In this document: positions 13,316 to 25,083 of the stretch, piece by piece
Layout of the letters: the number at the start of each line of letters is the position of its first letter
Numbering within the stretch: position 1 is the first letter of the stretch
Assembly (NCBI GenBank): GCA_026182355.1
Contig: JAPFBL010000239.1
Coordinates: 538,501 to 602,500, forward strand
DNA: 64,000 nt
Source of the DNA: Hermatobates lingyangjiaoensis
Lineage: Eukaryota > Arthropoda > Insecta > Hemiptera > Hermatobatidae
Direction: 5' to 3'
The notes under the pieces: model-generated
What the model was told of the DNA's origin: nothing
Database searches by the model: none
Seen by the model: only the letters and a program-made list of their open reading frames with translations
Program-made: the position numbers and the translations under genes

Positions 13316-13481
13316 TGAAAAAAAAAAGTGACTTTCCCATCATTCATAATTCTTCCCAAACAATATGGATCATATACACTATGTGGTCCATTTTTGTGCA
13401 AAATATCAAATTGATTCATAAAAAATTCTGGACCGTAGCGTGGTAACAAGCAATGCTAACATATTCACCCACCCACGCACC

Positions 13482-13532
<51 letters not shown>

Positions 13533-13660
13533 CACACACACTGATATCATCAAAAAGACTTCATAAAACGACTTTTGGTAACTCAAAACATGTAATTCCG
13601 TCAAAATCTGGAGATCGAATTTCTTCATGATCACTATTCTTTCTTTACTTATAGTAAAGT
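13316..13660. repeat. Dispersed repeat, copy 2 of 3, with (CA)n
   Basis: See the copy at 12800. Its (CA)n tract is expanded at 13490-13540. The direct spacing of about 500 bp suggests a local duplication. Confidence 0.6.
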
Positions 13661-14289
13661 AAAAAATAATATTGTTTTTGGGGAATATTCAAGAATGGAA
13701 AAAGTAAATGATTAAAAACGACAACTAAATTAATTTCCACTTATCAGCGACTTGTCGGTTTGTTTAATTTAATTAAATGATAATCTATTGAGGCTAAAAT
13801 ATAGATAATATATTAGAAATAAATTTCTTTTCAAAATCACAATAATAGTAATAATGAAAGAATTTGTTTTTGAGGATAATGAAGTTAATTAATTAAGTGC
13901 AATAAATTACAAAGCTACTATACTATACTTTAAGCTAAAAGAGTACAATTGAAAATCTAATGAAATAATTATTTTTAATGCTTCGAATTAATGTAATGTG
14001 ATTTTTTTTTAGATATGTTTCTAATAGAATTGAAGTTTATTTATAAAATAATAATTCCTTTATTTATGTTACTATTAAACTAATAAATCTAGCATATATC
14101 ATTTGCTTTCATAAGGTCAGTCAAATCAAAATAAAATATTTCAAGAATATTAATAGTATATTTCTTATCAACTATTATTTCTTGTTATTATAAACTTTCT
14201 TTAATGGTAATAAAACTTTTTTTTTGTATTTTTGGTTTCTTTGAGTACAATTTCTTGTATTTAGAAGTATTTTTGTTTCAACGTTTCTC

Positions 14290-14765
14290 TTTTAGCATTT
14301 TGATTTTGTAGCGGAATCAGGTGGACACCCATTGGTGGCACTCCGTAACTATATTTAAGCTTTATGACGACAGAAGGTCAAGTGGTCATTGTCGTTTTAG
14401 TCGTCTTTGGGGGTTTGTGGGGATTACTAGTAAGGAAAGATTTTGAGCAATTGGGATTGGATGAGTTGAGAGTTTACTGTGGAATCGTTTGGAACTGTCT
14501 TTTGTACAGTCGCAAACGAAGGGACTTGAAGATCTCGATGAATGATTATGTTTGGGACGTAAAATGGGAGATGTAAGCGTTTTTTAAGTATTTTTGATTG
14601 AATGGCTTGCATAGGATGAATATTTGAAGGTTTGGCAGAACCCCAAAGTTCTATAGCATAAGCCCAGGAAGGCTTCAAGATTGTGTTGTATATGTGGAGT
14701 TTGTCTGTTAGTGTGAGTTTTGATTTTCTGTCTAAGAGTCTTATAAGGCGTTTGGAATACAACTA
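14290..14765 (-). pseudogene. Jockey-type non-LTR retrotransposon, reverse transcriptase C-terminal fragment
   Basis: Minus-strand frame 14762-14427 reads LTLTDKLHIYNTILKPSWAY, AIELWGSAKPSNI, QAIQSKILKK and FYVPNIIIHRDLQVPS. These are the hallmark words of the end of Jockey-clade RT (KPIWTYGIQLWG, QSKxLR, YVPNxxIHxDL in relatives). The frame is truncated at both ends relative to a full ORF2 and lost its C-terminus to a frameshift. Not a host gene. Confidence 0.85.
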
Positions 14766-14790
14766 AAACTTTAATATGATATATATATAA

Positions 14791-15600
14791 TTATATACTG
14801 TACTATTCTTTCCCCACGTACTTGATAACATATCAGTTATATCGCATGTCTTTTTCATTCCATTAAATGATTTAATCCAAAAAAACATTTCCTTGTAAGT
14901 TTCTCTTCTTTAGAAGCGAGGACAGATTAAGCCTTCAGAAGAAGCTTCAAGCTCCTGGTACGTTAACTCAGATTATAAACGTAATAAAGCACGTAAAATG
15001 TTATCCATCCAATTTAAAATAACATTAGGTTAAAAAAAAATAACAGCGAAAAAGTAAACCAAGTATCATTCTGTACACTTTCACTTATATTTAAAAGGTT
15101 TCTGCTTTTTATAAAGGCAAAGATTTAATCAGATCCTGATGTTATGTAACACATCCGCCACTATTCTTCATTGAGGAACCAGTATTCTTTGTTGCATAGT
15201 TCCCACAAATACAACAATGCTAATCGATTAATTCGTTCTGGCTCCGCCCCACAACCACGGTGCATGTCGAAATTTAAATAAAAATACCGTAGAAAATATC
15301 ATCTATTAATTTGCATTTACTGCAAAGAGGTATCAAAGTTTGTTTTTTTTTTGCTAATAAGTGTTAAAATTCTGCTTGCTAAATAAATATAAGAATGAAT
15401 ATTATTACACTTATTTAGAGCTATAAGGGGAGGAAAACGAAGATCTATGGAACACAGACATTGACCAACTGTTGGCATCTAAAGTTATTTTCTGATGTTT
15501 TGTTAAACACTTGACATTAAATTGTCGAAACTTGGTTGTGTCCTCATAAAACCGTTTAATACACATATTGTGTATCTTATAGGGGATCCACCTATTATTA
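14791..15600. other. No gene recognised
   Basis: Mixed sequence between a LINE remnant and a SINE. No supported structure. Confidence 0.4.
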
Positions 15601-15622
15601 TAATTATTTCAATCACTGGACA

Positions 15623-16141
15623 AGGACCAGGTTAGCTCAGTGGTTACGTGTTCGCCTCTGGGCTGGTAGTTCGGGGTTCAATACCCACTCTGGTCCTCGA
15701 TTTATTCAGTGGGAGATGAATAAATCTAAGTACCTGTTTTGGTATTATAGTGCTCACCCAGCTTATTTAGCCATATCACTCGTAATGACAGAGCAGAATG
15801 ATGCCTTTTATGCAGGAATTTCGCCGCATTTCGGGGGCAAAAAGCCCTAGCCAAAGATAGAGACAAAATAAAGCCTGGGAGATACGCCCGAGGTGGCTAC
15901 CTCTAAATATGACTCATCCCTCGGAGAGGACTTAAGCCATCGGACCCGAGCCTACAGCTCAACGTACGATGTCAGGTACTCGTTAAAGACCCCTACTCTA
16001 AATACACTGGAGTTTGGCAAAATTATTTAGGGCTCCCAATGTAGAATCAATCTTCATTGTGTGTTATCACAAAGGACACAATGTTCAGCCTATGTATGTT
16101 CCCTTGTGGAACTACCTCTGTAACATAACCTAACCTAACCA
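15623..16141 (+). mobile_element. tRNA-derived SINE, long form, with AACCT-repeat tail
   Basis: Head has an A box (GTTAGCTCAGTGG, 15631) and B box (GGTTCAATACC, 15675). It is followed by a conserved body (GAATAAATCTA, ACGATGTCAGGTACTCGTTA, GTAGAATCAATCTTCATTGT). It ends in ACCTAACCTAACC. Flanked by aatcactggaca / aatctctggaca (one mismatch). Carries an internal segment 15720-15900 not present in the copies at 40316 and 57348. Confidence 0.8.
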
Positions 16142-16776
16142 AATCTCTGGACAGACGCTCGATAGTGCTGCATTACGTGAATTAAATATTAATTTGTAAT
16201 AAGACCCCTGGAATGTGGTATTATCAGAGGAGTGTTTCTCTAAAATCTCCAACCATTGGGTAAACATATTCACAATGTTATGTTGTCGCTTGTAACTCGT
16301 TATAACTTAAAAAAAAGTAACTCTAATATATCTTTAAAACTACCAAAAAAAAAAGATGGACTTAAAGTTAGGAGTACTGGTATATTCCCCCTAGCGACTA
16401 AATACCAGTTTAATTAATACCATTTAAATAAACATATAATTAAATAATATTCATAAAACTTTCTAAATTTAAAATCAATAAAGATTGCCATTTTAAAAAC
16501 TTAATAAAAATTAATAATGTTATGCTGTTATTTCCATCACAACATATAGCAATATAGTATTTTTTTCTAATACTAATAATAGACAAATATTACAAAAATA
16601 ATTTGAGATTTATTACTACTAGAATAGTAATGATGCGTTAAAATAATCAGTAGGATTAACTTTTGAATTTAGGATGCATATCTATAAATAATTACTTGGT
16701 ATGATCATTAGATGTTATTACATTAAAAATATACCATTTTATTTTGAATATAGTTAATGAGTTAGTTCCACTGAGG
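16142..16776. other. No gene recognised
   Basis: AT-rich DNA between a SINE and a long inverted repeat; no supported structure. Confidence 0.4.
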
Positions 16777-16996
16777 TTAGTAATAATACAATCCGTCATA
16801 CCTCGTAAAGTCCTAGAAAAGCTCGACCGGTTTCGGGTCCTTCAGGATCCCATCTTCAAGAGCACCTAACTGACTGTGTCACAGTCACAGAGGACACAGT
16901 CAGTTAGGTGCTCTTGAAGATGGGATCCAGACGGACCCGAAACCGGTCGAGCTTTTCTAGGACTTTACGAGGTATGACGGATTGTATTATTACTAA
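16777..16996. repeat. Long near-perfect inverted repeat, family V
   Basis: Arms of about 100 bp, from ttagtaataatacaatccgt to its inverse, with the centre near 16886 (TGTCACAGTCACAGAGGACA). The inner arms contain GACCCGAAACCGGTCGAGC, again GAAAC followed by a self-complementary ACCGGT, but the CTGANGA half is reduced to CTGAAGG. No target-site duplication found. Confidence 0.7.
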
Positions 16997-17280
16997 TTCT
17001 AACATTTTATTTTGTCTGTTGTGACCATGGTCATTTAGTTTCGGGCAGTTTCATCACGAATGAAGTACGTGTTCATGGACCAAACATGAGTCAAAACAAA
17101 AGCTCATCGAAACTGATCGAGCAATCAGTATCATGTGTGAGATATCACTGCGTTATATGTTCCTAATATTACTGTGAACCTTTGTAGCGCTGACGATGAA
17201 GTCGTTTCATTTATTTTGAATTAATTATAAAATTACGATCACATTGTATTAAAAATTTACCTACAATGAAATGGTTTCGG

Positions 17281-17884
17281 TAGTGGCGTAGCAACCATTT
17301 TGCCCCCCCCCCCCCCCCCCCCCATTTACCACTGATAATCCCGTTAACAATCAAAATTCCAGAAAGTCCTAAAAATATTTTTTTCATGGAATTACAATCA
17401 AGGATCTAATTTTAGGCTTCTGTTATTAGTCCCAAACTTTCATCTTATTACAGTACTCATATACACATATACATACATTATATACATATACATAGATACA
17501 TCATATACATATACACATACCATCATCAAAGAAAATCAAAGATTTTGTAAAACAAAAATGTATAATTCAAATCATAAAAAAAATGGTTAAATTAAATTAA
17601 CTGACTATGCAAACAAATATAATAAACTTTGAACCACTTTAAAAAAATAGTTTTAAAAAATTTAAAATAAATGTATTTATAGTTTGCAAATATTATAGTT
17701 GAAAATTCGTTTAAAAACAGTATTACACAAATAAAACATACAAAAAATCTAGCCTTTAAAAACTAATTTTGGAATTAAATTTCAGTTTTTGTTAGCTTTT
17801 TATTTTAGTTTTTTTCTATTTTCTGTTTTTCCCCCTCAAAATTTTACCCCCTAGCACGTGCCGCCAATCTTGCTGACGTCACTG
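17281..17884. mobile_element. hAT-type MITE family G, full-length copy
   Basis: Starts TAGTGGCGTAGCAACCATTT with a long C-tract and ends GCTGACGTCACTG. Internal sequence matches the 535-1280 copy for several hundred bases. The flanking 8-mers are too diverged to call a duplication, so this copy is older. Confidence 0.7.
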
Positions 17885-18530
17885 GGTTCAGTTTCTTTTC
17901 AGCCGAAAATTATATTACGAAAATAAGTGGTTGAGCCAGTGGTGTTGAATTGTGTGGTCGAAGCTTTATGTAGGAACACAATTGTTTTGTAGAATATGAA
18001 TTGATTCAATCAGGAGAAGACGTGCTTGATCGGAGGAAAGCGGCTAACAGGCCTCAACAGATAGAGGCAAAAGGGAAGTTGACGAATTTCTCCAGGTCCT
18101 CTGGAGGTGTGGTGTGACCATGGCGTTCTGAGCGGTACAGGCGACCGAGAAAAGCCGGGAGAACAAGGCTGCTTTGTTAGAACAAGGCGTGCCCATAGGA
18201 GAGAAAGCATCTGTCAATAAAAAAAAAAAAAAACCATTGTTTACCTGGCAGAGACAAGAGAGGCCACCTTTGTCCTCCTTACCGGATAGAAAGTGATTAC
18301 AGTGAAAACAAACCTGCTAAATATTCACCACTAATTGTCATAATGGTAACGAAACCCAACCCACTTGGACTCATCTCCGGAGAATCTCTGACTCGTCTGA
18401 CCTCGATAGGCTGGACCTGCTCGACTCCCGTCAAGTCATCGCCCTCCAAACCATCATCAAGCACCTGCTTGACGACTTCAGCAAGCCTGCTTTGCATCTT
18501 CTTCCGATCAATCAGTTACATCACTAGAAA
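17885..18530. other. G+C-richer patch with ambiguous coding potential
   Basis: G+C rises in two blocks (18010-18210 and 18345-18510) separated by a T/A tract (18217-18233). All three + frames of the second block are largely open. One, without ATG (from 18327), reads SDLDRLDLLDSRQVIALQTI and on to a stop near 18523. On the minus strand, CAG/GTAAAC and a T-rich ACAG flank the tract. No family is recognised, and neither strand is supported as a gene. Confidence 0.3.
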
Positions 18531-20074
18531 ACTTATTAGCTGTCAAGTGAAACTTAATGGTCTTTCAAGGTCAAATACATTGAAAGTTTATAGTATCACT
18601 TTCTATATTTACATAAAAAGAAGAAATGTTATTTCAAATTTAAAGAGAGATTTTTTTTATTCTTAACACTTATTTATATTAATTATTTGATAATGACTAC
18701 TTTTGTTCTGATTAAATTAAAAATATGGTGTACTGGGACCAAAAGCCTCACATCGTCATTGCTCGCTTGCCTTGAGTCGTACATTTGTCACTCATTCTAC
18801 TCCACTTTTAGCTATATGAGCAAACCAAACTTTCGGAGATATTACATCGGAGCCATACATTTTGCTATACTATTTGAGATCGTAAGCTCCACTGAAAATT
18901 TAGAATAGACCTAAGAGCAGAGAATAAACAATTGTTATGTTTAAAATTGTTATTGTAAAAAAACGTATTATTTAGTTATTAGTGAACTCTCAAAATAATA
19001 TCAATCGTAATAGACTTACTTTTTAATTAAATTAAAAAGTAAAAGTAAAGTAAAGTTCCAAGATTATTTTTTTGAACATTTTTTTTTCCAAAGAAATTAT
19101 ACTCCTGTTTACATCGATGTTACGCCAAAAATTGTTTGGAATTTTCAAAGCTAAAAACAATTTATTAACTACATGAGTGGTGAAAACAAATGCATCCACA
19201 GAATATCAACTAACAGAAAACAAAAAAAAAAATAAACCAAATCATAAAACACCAAAATACAGTAAAAAGGAAACCACAGAATAGTCAGTTTATTGGTTTT
19301 TTTTTAAAGAAACCATCTGTTGTTTAAACATAATTACTTATTATTAATCCCAAACACAATTTTAAACCGTTAATTAGTATTATAAAATAATTCTGCGGGG
19401 ATATCTTCAACAGAGCATTCAAGGAAACAAACAGACAATAACAAACGCAGTAAGCAAGATAATTCCAAAACAATACAAATAGGAAAAATAAACGAAATTA
19501 AGGGTGGAAAATTACAAAATTATTACCTTGTTTTTGAGGAAGAAACTATTTACGGTCCATGCCTCTATATATCAGCATCATATCAGATATGAAGATAAAG
19601 GAAACAAAAAACAAGCTACTCCTCCAATTTCAACCTCAACTAGTTAATAAAATTATTGAAGGAATTTGGAGTAAATAAGACTAAGACTACATATATCCTA
19701 TCCGTTACTACAGGGTGTAGGTGTTTTCACAATATTTATCATTTCTTTGAAATGTCTCTTTTGTGTGTGCTTATTATATTCTAGAACTTTTGCGTCTTGA
19801 AACGTAAACGAAGTTTATAGGTATAATATCATAAACTCGGAGCAGTAACGTAGTTATTAATGGAATGGAATGATAGTTATTACAATGAATTAATTCTTAC
19901 TGGAATGTAGAATTAATTTTATTAAATAATAACACCTCTCGGATAAGTATTATAACCTGATGCAATCGCTGTCATTTGGAGTGAGGTTACAGAGTTGTTA
20001 ATAGGAATTTGTTTTGATAATCGATTACCTGAGGTTAAAAAAGTTGATAAAAAAGAAATACTGTTTAGATGATT
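18531..20074. other. AT-rich, nothing recognised
   Basis: No open frame of coding character and no recognisable repeat. Confidence 0.45.
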
Positions 20075-20089
20075 TTATTGATGTAATTT

Positions 20090-20340
20090 GGGGGTTACAA
20101 AAATTACGTCTCCACATAAAAAAAAAAGTTTTATCATAACTAACAGCGTGTTTCGAACACTTAGTGTTTTACTTCAAGTTTACATCTCGAGAGTGCAGAT
20201 GTAAACCTAAAGAAGAACACTAAGTGCTCTAAAAGCTTTGTTAGTTTTCATATTAAACTTTTTTTTGTGTAGAGACGATATTTTTGAAATTATTCAATAT
20301 GAGTAAATATCACACTATAACAGATTGCACGAGTAATTAA
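20090..20340. mobile_element. Inverted-pair hairpin element, family C copy 2, with perfect duplication
   Basis: 251 bp bounded by a perfect 15 bp duplication ttattgatgtaattt (20075-20089 and 20341-20355). The short end is on the left (GGGGGTTAC) and the long end on the right (CACTATAACAGATTGCAC). The left-arm core on the minus strand keeps GAACACTAAGTGTTCGAAAC; the right arm is mutated (GCTCTAAAAG). The cleanest evidence that the paired unit is mobile. Confidence 0.8.
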
Positions 20341-20689
20341 TTATTGATGTAATTTTAAAATGGTAGTGTTCAGGAAATGTTGGAGAGAATGATGCATTAT
20401 CTACGATAAGATATATCATTTACAGTAGAGATAGGCAGAAACAATAATGCATATGTTGGAATGAGAAATGTAATGTTATTGTTATGCTAATACGAACCTC
20501 CTTCGAAGCGCATTGATATTATTTAACTTCAACATGAACTATGGTAAATACATAACATAACTTTCTACATAGGCATATTTAATTAGTAATATGCAACAAT
20601 ATATCCATTTGTAAATTTCACAGTAAAATTTATTATTCTACGAAAAAAAAAATGTTCTTAAAAATTTACATAGTTGGAATTGGAGGATG

Positions 20690-20862
20690 GAATAAAGATA
20701 AATCTTAGATTAACATCACGATTGGAATTTGTTTATAATCTTTAAGCTTTTAGTGAGAATGGAATACAGATAAATCTTAGATTAACATCACGATTGGAAT
20801 TAGTTTATAATCTTTAAGCTTTTAGAGATGATGGAATATAGATAAATCTTAGATTAACATCT
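20690..20862. repeat. Tandem repeat, about 70 bp unit, 2.5 copies
   Basis: Units share ATAAATCTTAGATTAACATC, then CACGATTGGAATT and ATAATCTTTAAGCTTTTAG. The copies are nearly identical, so the expansion is recent. Confidence 0.8.
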
Positions 20863-22059
20863 TTTAATATCTACCAATACTCGCTTTATGTGAATCAATT
20901 GATTGTCATATACATATATAGCTGTGAACAAGTTTTAAATGAAATAAACATTACCATAGTATGATTCTTACTATTAACTGACCAAATTTAGAGAAAGATA
21001 AAATAATGACAACTATCTGAAATTTTTTTTTAACAAATCATTATTTGCGCAGCATAGTCGTAGCTTTAATGATTTTTTTTTTTTAAGTTTATGAAATTAG
21101 TTTATTCTGTAAAAAAAAACCTCTGAAGTTTTTTTGAGCAGCAAGTTGAAATGTGATGTGAAGTACTGATGGCTACTTATTGATCCCCCTTTCATGTTTC
21201 TCTGACGGACAGGTGCTGAGTTAATTACTAGATAACACGTCATCAAGTACCACTTGAGCTTCATTAAACCTAACAACAGATTTTTATCAGTAACAGTCAA
21301 ATGCTTCTATGGTTTCCAATGTAAATGAAAACTTAAAAAAGATAACAATATACGCCTTCTATATTACAACACTATTGATAACAACTTTCAAACAGGGAAT
21401 ATTACATTAACAGAATTTCACAATCGGGGAATACTATTTTAAAATGGGGCTATGTTTGTTCGACCAACAATGACATCTTTAAGGAGTTTACGTGTTTTAT
21501 GAAGACCGTTAGTAGGCAAGAAGAAGTTTGGTCCATTTCATTATTTTGCACTTCGGTTTATTCGTTCGTCTTAAATAAATACAAAAGATAAATAAAAGTA
21601 TGTAAACAAAACAGATTAGAATAATTAGCAATACAGCTGGGATTTAAAAATCAGTCATGCCACCCTAACTCTTCCCCATCCCATTTCACGTCATATCTAA
21701 AAATCGATATCAACAAAATAATTAGGTTGGGCAACCTGGATTATTCTACGTTTTTTTATTATTGCCGTGTTTTTTCACTCTCCCCCGCCTTTTTCATTAT
21801 TGCGGGATTAAATGTCTTACATTATAACATGAAAACGAGAAGTAAAAGTTACTTTTCGTCCCTTCTGGACATAAATATCTATTTTTACCAGGTATACGTA
21901 TGAGGTAACACTGTGTTGCAATTCAGCTTATATTAATTTCTAAGGAAATAACTTCAGTAATTTGAGGGACATACTTGTAATAGAATAACTTATACACAAT
22001 CGAGTAAAACTATAAAATGTGACTAAGATGTTTTGACCCGAAGAGATCCTCTAAAAAGT
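20863..22059. other. No gene recognised
   Basis: AT-rich. Open frames are short and their composition is that of noncoding DNA. Confidence 0.45.
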
Positions 22060-22165
22060 AGGTAAAAAACATTTTTTTTTCATTTTTTTTTTATTTTTTA
22101 GTTTTACACCCCAAAATGCCACCACATGGCACGTGCCGCCCCCTTCCACCTTAGTACGACACTGG
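22060..22165. mobile_element. hAT-type MITE family G, right-end fragment
   Basis: A T-tract, then ACACCCCAAAATGCC, GGCACGTGCCGCCCCC and ACGACACTGG, matching the right end of the 17281 copy. Confidence 0.55.
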
Positions 22166-22249
22166 AAATGATAAAAGAAAGAAATTGTTTAACGATAGGT
22201 GTGAAATAAATGGAATTAAAAGGAAGAGACATGAGTCTAGGAAGGCTAG

Positions 22250-22575
22250 ATGTAGACAAGCCAGTAACTAGTCCAAGGACTAAGGAAGAAAGTGCCCTCC
22301 CGGAAACAAAGTACAGGATCTCGAGTGTTACGCAAGCGCACTTTCTCCTGACTCAGACTTGTCTTCAAGTCAAATGCATATAGAGACAGTGACCCCCGGT
22401 TGTTCTCATGCTTACGTCAGGGGGAGGGAGGGCGCCTTTCAGGATCTTGTTCAGCGTCAATTGTCGAACACATCCGTATTACCGATAGGGCTTCCCAGTC
22501 GCTTTCACCAAAGACGAGTGCCCTCCCAGGGTCCCACCAGTAGTCGCTTAAACCAAACAACTCTCTTTCGCTTTA
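22250..22575. other. G+C-richer block, identity unknown
   Basis: The word GTGCCCTCCC occurs at 22291 and 22520. Both strands are partly open, but no frame is consistent with a known family. Could be a decayed retroelement. Confidence 0.3.
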
Positions 22576-22799
22576 TTGTCATCAGTCACGATCATAAAAA
22601 AAACCACAATTGGAAACGTAATAGTCAATTTAAAATATCTTTCGTTTTAATTTTTTTCTTTTTCAAATATTAGAATTAAACAAAAATTAAGTTATAAATA
22701 AATATATATATATATATATATATTATTAAAGTAGACGGCAGCTATACAGAGAATCTGCTGCCAATATACACTAATATATATATATATAATTAAAGTTAC

Positions 22800-22960
22800 A
22801 GCTAGAGAACACAAGAAAAAGGACGAACACTCACGAATCTCGATAATTTCGGCGTCTTGCCGTCTTCAGGAGAGTAGAAAGAAAGAAAATAAAAGGAGAA
22901 AGAATGAAGGAACGGAGACGTAAATGCGTCCACCGGCCGATGCAAACTGGCGCGATACAA
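22800..22960 (-). repeat. Single hammerhead-like arm, family R
   Basis: The minus strand reads CTGAAGA, C, GGC-AAGAC-GCC, GAAATTATCGAG near 22870-22835. Flanked by (TA)n tracts. Confidence 0.5.
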
Positions 22961-22977
22961 TATATATATATATATAT

Positions 22978-23093
22978 TTCAAACCAATTAAAAGAAGGTA
23001 GCACACAGATAGACTAAGGAATAACTCACTTCTATATTTCGACCATCATCGTTATCAGGAGGCGAAGGGTCCCGTAGGAAGGTAGAGTGGCGA

Positions 23094-23100
<7 letters not shown>
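22978..23100 (-). repeat. Single arm of family E with mutated core
   Basis: The minus strand carries CTGATAA in place of CTGATGA, then a GAT/GTC-type helix, GAAATATAGAAGTGAGTTA. Matches the arms at 28300-28625. Ends in a (TA)n tract. Confidence 0.55.
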
Positions 23101-23131
<31 letters not shown>

Positions 23132-23344
23132 GGTAATATATACCTTGAAAAGGTATGTAGGAAACTTAATGTTGGCAAGATATTTAATGAGGTATATATA
23201 TGTATATATATATATATATATATCTGTTGATAAAAGTATCGGCCGTGGAATAGAAACAAAACTAAAGTTTATCGGGACTCGGTCAAAGTTTAGTTTTGTA
23301 TACATATATATATAAGAGTTCAAAATCAAAGAAGAGTAACACAC

Positions 23345-23440
23345 AGTTTAAATGAACATACTTACAAACTCAAATTTCTGGGCAATCCGTCTTCAGGAAA
23401 AAAGAGAAAAGGAGACCAAGCGCGTTGTAGATGCAACGGT
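23345..23440 (-). repeat. Single arm of family U
   Basis: The minus strand has CTGAAGA (23390-23396), a GG..CC helix, GAAATTTGAGTTTGTAAG. Relative of the copy at 6503. Confidence 0.45.
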
Positions 23441-23544
23441 AAGTGGACGTAATAGCAAGAATTTGAACTTGTATTGTGTCCAGTTTGGATCATCTAACCG
23501 TTTATTAAGTGAACACACACACTCATATATATATATTTCACAGT

Positions 23545-23690
23545 AAACTAGACACAGAATAAAGATACGAACACACTTACTGTCTCTAATTTTAGTTAAA
23601 ACGTCATCAGGAGAGTAGAGATAGGGGCACCAAGCGTACTTGCGAAGAGACGGTTGGAGACTAACTCCAAGCGGTAAAGACCGCTTTTAC
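23545..23690 (-). repeat. Single arm of family A
   Basis: The minus strand has CTGATGA (23604-23610), then ACTAAAATTAGAGACAGTAA as in the 2780 element. Unpaired here. Confidence 0.5.
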
Positions 23691-23957
23691 AGTTGAATGA
23701 TCTCAGTCTTTTTTCACATTTTGTTATCGTAACTTAGACGTTGATCACACGTCATCCAATTACGTTTGTTCGGATGTGCTTATTGTTTATACTGTTTATA
23801 AATATACAGGTAAGTCAATACCTATTTTAATCATATTCATTCATTTCCTAGAATTGAAATAGATCAATTCATTCATTTCCTATCTATTGAAGATAGATCA
23901 ATTCACTAGTACATGGAAAACCCATGTGATAAAGATTGAGATGAGAGACTCAGTAGA

Positions 23958-23959
<2 letters not shown>

Positions 23960-24030
<71 letters not shown>
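23960..24030. repeat. (CA)n-(TA)n compound microsatellite
   Basis: About 16 CA repeats run directly into about 16 TA repeats, which abut the family B element. Confidence 0.9.
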
Positions 24031-24031
<1 letters not shown>

Positions 24032-24264
24032 ATTTTACATAAACACGTGAAATAACAATCAATGATCAAACCACAATAAGAAATGGGAAAACAAGACTAA
24101 GATATTTCTTGTGTTTAAGACTAATTGGATTTAAGACTTTTTAAGACTTGGGTTTAAGATCATATTTAAGACTAAGTTGGGTTTTTGACTCTCTGACGAA
24201 GACCGCTTGTTACGGTTGAAAGATCTTAGTCTTCTTTTATCATTTCTTATTGTGGTTTGATTAT
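24031..24264. mobile_element. Inverted-pair hairpin element, family B copy 2
   Basis: Long terminus left (TACATAAACACGTGAAATAA), short terminus right (GTGGTTTGATTA then TA repeats). The left inner arm is disrupted by a run of aagact repeats (24115-24175); the right arm keeps CTGACGA near 24192. Confidence 0.7.
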
Positions 24265-24278
24265 ATATATATATATAA

Positions 24279-24478
24279 AGATTTCACATAAACACGTGAA
24301 ATAACAATCAATGATAAAACCACAATAAGAAATGGGAAAACAAGACTAAGATATTTCAACCGAAACAAGTGGTCTTTGTCAGAGTCCAGTTGGGTTTTTG
24401 ACTCTGACGAAGACCGCTTGTTTCGGTTGAAAGATCTTAGTCTTGTTTTCCCATTTCTTATTGTGGTTTGTTCATTTA
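24279..24478. mobile_element. Inverted-pair hairpin element, family B copy 3
   Basis: Same long-left, short-right layout as copy 2, only 15 bp of TA repeats away. The right arm has CTGACGA, A, a GACCG/CGGTT helix, GAA and AGATCT. The repeated, separate insertion in one (TA)n cluster is notable. Confidence 0.75.
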
Positions 24479-24500
24479 TATATATATATATATATATATT

Positions 24501-24536
<36 letters not shown>

Positions 24537-24551
24537 AGCAGACCTTCGTTT

Positions 24552-25083
24552 ATGCATGGCTTGTTAAATTGTGTCAGTATTTTTAATCTTACACCTTTTC
24601 TACTGAGTCTCTCAATCTGTCTCACATGTGCTGGTGCCAACCTTTTTGTGTCTAAATTAGAGCAGTATTTCCTTTCCAGTCATCAACTTCTCCCCCTTTT
24701 CTACACCAGTTATATTGACGACATTTTTCTCATCTGGCTCCATGGTAAACAATAGTTAGACCTTTTCCTAGAGTCCTTCCAAAAACAATTCCCTCTCTTT
24801 CTTAGATGTTGATGTCACCCTCAAAGATGGTTCATTTTCCACTTCTGTCCATATAAAAGCCACTAACTCTCAGCAATACCTCCATTATAACAGTTGTCAC
24901 CCTTCTTATATAAAGAAAGCTATCTATAGATCCCAGTCAATTAAAATCCACCAAATTTGTAATTCCTTTAATAGCAGAAATAAACAAATTAATCTGTTAA
25001 AAGAAAAATTTATTGAACGAGGATACTCTCGTAATATAATCAACAGTTCCGTCGTTCCTGCTGAGAGTATTCATGTACTATAA
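24552..25083 (+). pseudogene. PLE reverse transcriptase C-terminal remnant, frameshifted
   Basis: The first frame (to 24755) ends in FYTSYIDDIFLIWLHG: the YIDD catalytic motif of Penelope-like reverse transcriptase. After a frameshift the next block reads LSFLDVDVTLKDGS, QQYLHYNSCHPSYIKKAIYRS and then RGYSRNII to a stop at 25081. FLDV and the YLHYNSxHP words are the post-catalytic motifs of PLE RT. It is followed directly by the family P pseudo-LTR. The palm and fingers are missing and no endonuclease domain follows, so the copy is internally deleted. Confidence 0.85.

Noticed and set aside
22988..23344. 118-residue frame rich in YIYIYI
   Set aside because: Mostly translated (TA)n plus hairpin arms.
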